Shown here: positions 13,093-14,370 of the stretch, piece by piece
How the letters are laid out: each line of letters starts with the position of its first letter
Position numbering within the stretch: position 1 is the stretch's first letter
NCBI GenBank assembly: GCA_039934635.1
Contig: JBDTLT010000135.1
Location: forward strand, 1-14,370
Length of the DNA: 14,370 nucleotides
Reading direction: 5' to 3'
Origin: DATLFA01 sp039934635
GTDB lineage: Bacteria; Actinomycetota; Acidimicrobiia; Acidimicrobiales; WLNW01
Notes under the pieces: generated by a model
Seen by the model: the letters and a program-made list of their open reading frames with translations, nothing else
The model's database searches: none
Told to the model about the DNA's origin: nothing
Made by a program: the position numbers and the translations under genes

Positions 13093-14145
13093 ATGAAGGT
13101 CGACGGCACCATCAGTAGCAATCTCCACTTGGCCGGGGCGCAGGCCGCGGAGTTGGACGCCGCGGGTTATTCGGGTGGCTGGGCAGCCGAGACCAACCAC
13201 GATCCGTTCCTCCCTTTGGTGCTCGCCGCTGAGCACTCGCAGCGTCTCGAGCTGGGTACGGGCATCGCGGTGGCCTTCGCCCGCAACCCGATGACGCTGG
13301 CCAACCTGGCTTGGGACCTGCAGGCATTCTCGGGCGGTCGGTTCGTGCTCGGCCTCGGCAGTCAGGTCAAACCCCACATCACCAAGCGCTTCAGCATGGA
13401 GTGGAGCCACCCGGCGCCGCGCATGCGCGAACTGATCCTGGCCATTCGCGCCATCTGGGACACGTGGCAGAACGGCACCCCGCTGGCGTTTCGAGGCACG
13501 TTCTACACGCACACCCTGATGACACCATTCTTCTCCCCGAATCGCACCGATCTCGACGGCGCGGATACTCCCAGGATCCTTCTTGCCGGCGTCGGCGACC
13601 TGATGACCGAAGTTGCCGGTGAGGTGGCCGACGGCTTCATCAGCCATCCCTTCACCACCGAGCACTACCTGCGAACAGTCACCCTTCCCGCGCTGGCGCG
13701 CGGTCGCGCCAAGGTGGGCAAGACCATGGACGGTGTGGAGATCTCCCTTTCACCGTTCGTCGTCACCGGGGCCACCGAAGAGGCGATGACCGCCTCCGCC
13801 TCCGCCACCCGTCAGCGGATCGCGTTCTATGGCAGCACGCCCGCCTACCGAGCGGTGCTCGACGCCCACGGCTGGGCCGACCTGCAGACAGATTTGAACC
13901 TGCTGTCCAAGCGGGGCGAATGGGCGCAGATGGGCGACCTCATCGACGACGAGATGTTGCACGCCTTCGGGGTGGTCGGTTCGCCCGAACGCATCGTCAC
14001 CGAACTGGGTCGTCGTTACGAAGGGATCATCCAACGGCTTAGCTTCCCGGCACCGCTCTACGACGACCCTGACCAGTGGGCTCAGGTCATCGCCGAGATG
14101 AAGACCCTCTCGACGTTGTCATCCTCGAAAGGATTGACATACTGA
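13093..14145 (+). CDS. F420-dependent LLM-class oxidoreductase (TIGR03617/MSMEG_2256-like)
   Basis: A 350-residue luciferase-like TIM-barrel protein. The ATG at 13093 follows the G-rich ribosome site GAGGGGG at 13082-13088; a GTG at 13009 is in frame but adds a non-conserved stretch. Recognisable features of the MSMEG_2256-like group are the start MKVDG, then GGWAAETNHDPFLPL, RLELGTGIAVAFARNPMTLA, FSGGRFVLGLGSQVKPHITKRF, GTFYTHTLMTPFFSP and IAFYGSTPAYR. Members are expected to use the deazaflavin F420 for hydride transfer to or from a substrate carbonyl, alcohol or double bond; F420 use is family knowledge and not directly visible. It is transcribed away from the SDR gene across the box B region. 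A D-aminoacylase-like gene follows 56 bases downstream, suggesting an operon. Confidence 0.9.
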   Translation: MKVDGTISSNLHLAGAQAAELDAAGYSGGWAAETNHDPFLPLVLAAEHSQRLELGTGIAVAFARNPMTLANLAWDLQAFSGGRFVLGLGSQVKPHITKRFSMEWSHPAPRMRELILAIRAIWDTWQNGTPLAFRGTFYTHTLMTPFFSPNRTDLDGADTPRILLAGVGDLMTEVAGEVADGFISHPFTTEHYLRTVTLPALARGRAKVGKTMDGVEISLSPFVVTGATEEAMTASASATRQRIAFYGSTPAYRAVLDAHGWADLQTDLNLLSKRGEWAQMGDLIDDEMLHAFGVVGSPERIVTELGRRYEGIIQRLSFPAPLYDDPDQWAQVIAEMKTLSTLSSSKGLTY

Positions 14146-14201
14146 GGCATTGCGGGTGAGTATGCGGGGCAGCGCCGGGACGGGTCATTGGGGAGTCGTT
14201 G

Positions 14202-14370
14202 ATGGAGTTCGATCTGGTGTTGTCCGGGGGTCGTGTATTTGATGGCTCAGGCGCGCCGGGACGCGACGCGGATGTAGGGATAGCCGGTGGAAAGATCGCG
14301 GCGGTCGGCAAGCTCGATGGTGCGTCGGCGCGTGAGCGGGTTGATTGCTCGGGTTTGGTGGTGGCGCCGG
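14202..14370 (+). CDS. D-aminoacylase-like amidohydrolase, N-terminal part (cut by window end)
   Basis: The first 56 codons of a protein that runs off the window. The start MEFDLVLSGGRVFDGSGAPGRDADVGIAGGKIAAVG followed by VDCSGLVVAPG is typical of the N-terminal beta-sandwich of D-aminoacylase/dihydroorotase-type amidohydrolases. The HxH metal motif would follow just past the visible end. GGGAG at 14191-14195 lies 6 bases before the ATG. Family members deacylate N-acyl-D-amino acids or hydrolyse cyclic amides; the substrate here is unknown. It lies 56 bases after the LLM gene on the same strand. Confidence 0.8.
   Translation, partial: MEFDLVLSGGRVFDGSGAPGRDADVGIAGGKIAAVGKLDGASARERVDCSGLVVAP

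Noticed and set aside
1..14370. Search for tRNA, rRNA, riboswitch or CRISPR features.
   Set aside because: No cloverleaf-like, rRNA-like, riboswitch-like or regularly spaced repeat sequence was recognised by eye.

Overview
The window is GC-rich and looks like a catabolic gene cluster from an actinobacterium. The strongest taxonomic hint is a complete luciferase-like oxidoreductase of a type (TIGR03617/MSMEG_2256-like) known from F420-using actinobacteria. Other hints are frequent GTG starts, start/stop overlaps, and an alpha-methylacyl-CoA racemase homologue that reads very much like the Mycobacterium tuberculosis enzyme. No genus can be assigned. Family calls rest on motif recognition from the translated sequence; no database search was run.

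Layout. (1) 1-434: a fragment of a tyrosine recombinase on the minus strand, then an AT-rich promoter/operator-like segment. (2) 435-4084, plus strand: thiolase, an alpha-methylacyl-CoA racemase-like protein, and a class III (CaiB/BaiF) CoA-transferase. (3) 4131-4622, minus strand: a SnoaL/NTF2-like protein, followed by a 350-bp divergent intergenic region. (4) 4973-11403, plus strand: metal-dependent amidohydrolase (COG2159 type), a tandem double CaiB/BaiF CoA-transferase, zinc alcohol dehydrogenase, carboxymuconolactone-decarboxylase-family protein, and MaoC-type hydratase. (5) 12944-11415, minus strand: an SDR oxidoreductase and a dienelactone-hydrolase-family protein, converging on block 4. 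(6) 13093-14370, plus strand: the LLM oxidoreductase and the start of a D-aminoacylase-like amidohydrolase cut by the window end.

How it may work together (inference). CoA-transferases would load a carboxylic acid onto CoA. The racemase-like protein, SDR, MaoC hydratase, dehydrogenase and thiolase supply beta-oxidation-type steps. The amidohydrolases, dienelactone hydrolase and CMD protein suit ring or lactone opening and C-C or C-X hydrolysis of a cyclic substrate. The substrate is unknown. No acyl-CoA synthetase, acyl-CoA dehydrogenase, transporter or regulator lies in the window.

Most notable observations. The two converging blocks 4 and 5 begin with the same bipartite promoter/operator box (AAACCTTGTATGTT, 10 variable bases, ATGTTACYGT), at 4847-4880 on plus and 13005-12972 on minus. 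They end on one shared perfect hairpin (11398-11420) that contains both stop codons, so they look like a mirror-image regulon. Of four CaiB/BaiF-type modules, two have lost the family's key Asp: the racemase homologue has Asn159 where MCR has Asp156, and the N-terminal half of the tandem CoA-transferase lacks it. The dienelactone hydrolase is preceded by a 9-codon ORF that overlaps its start codon and may be a frameshifted N-terminus.
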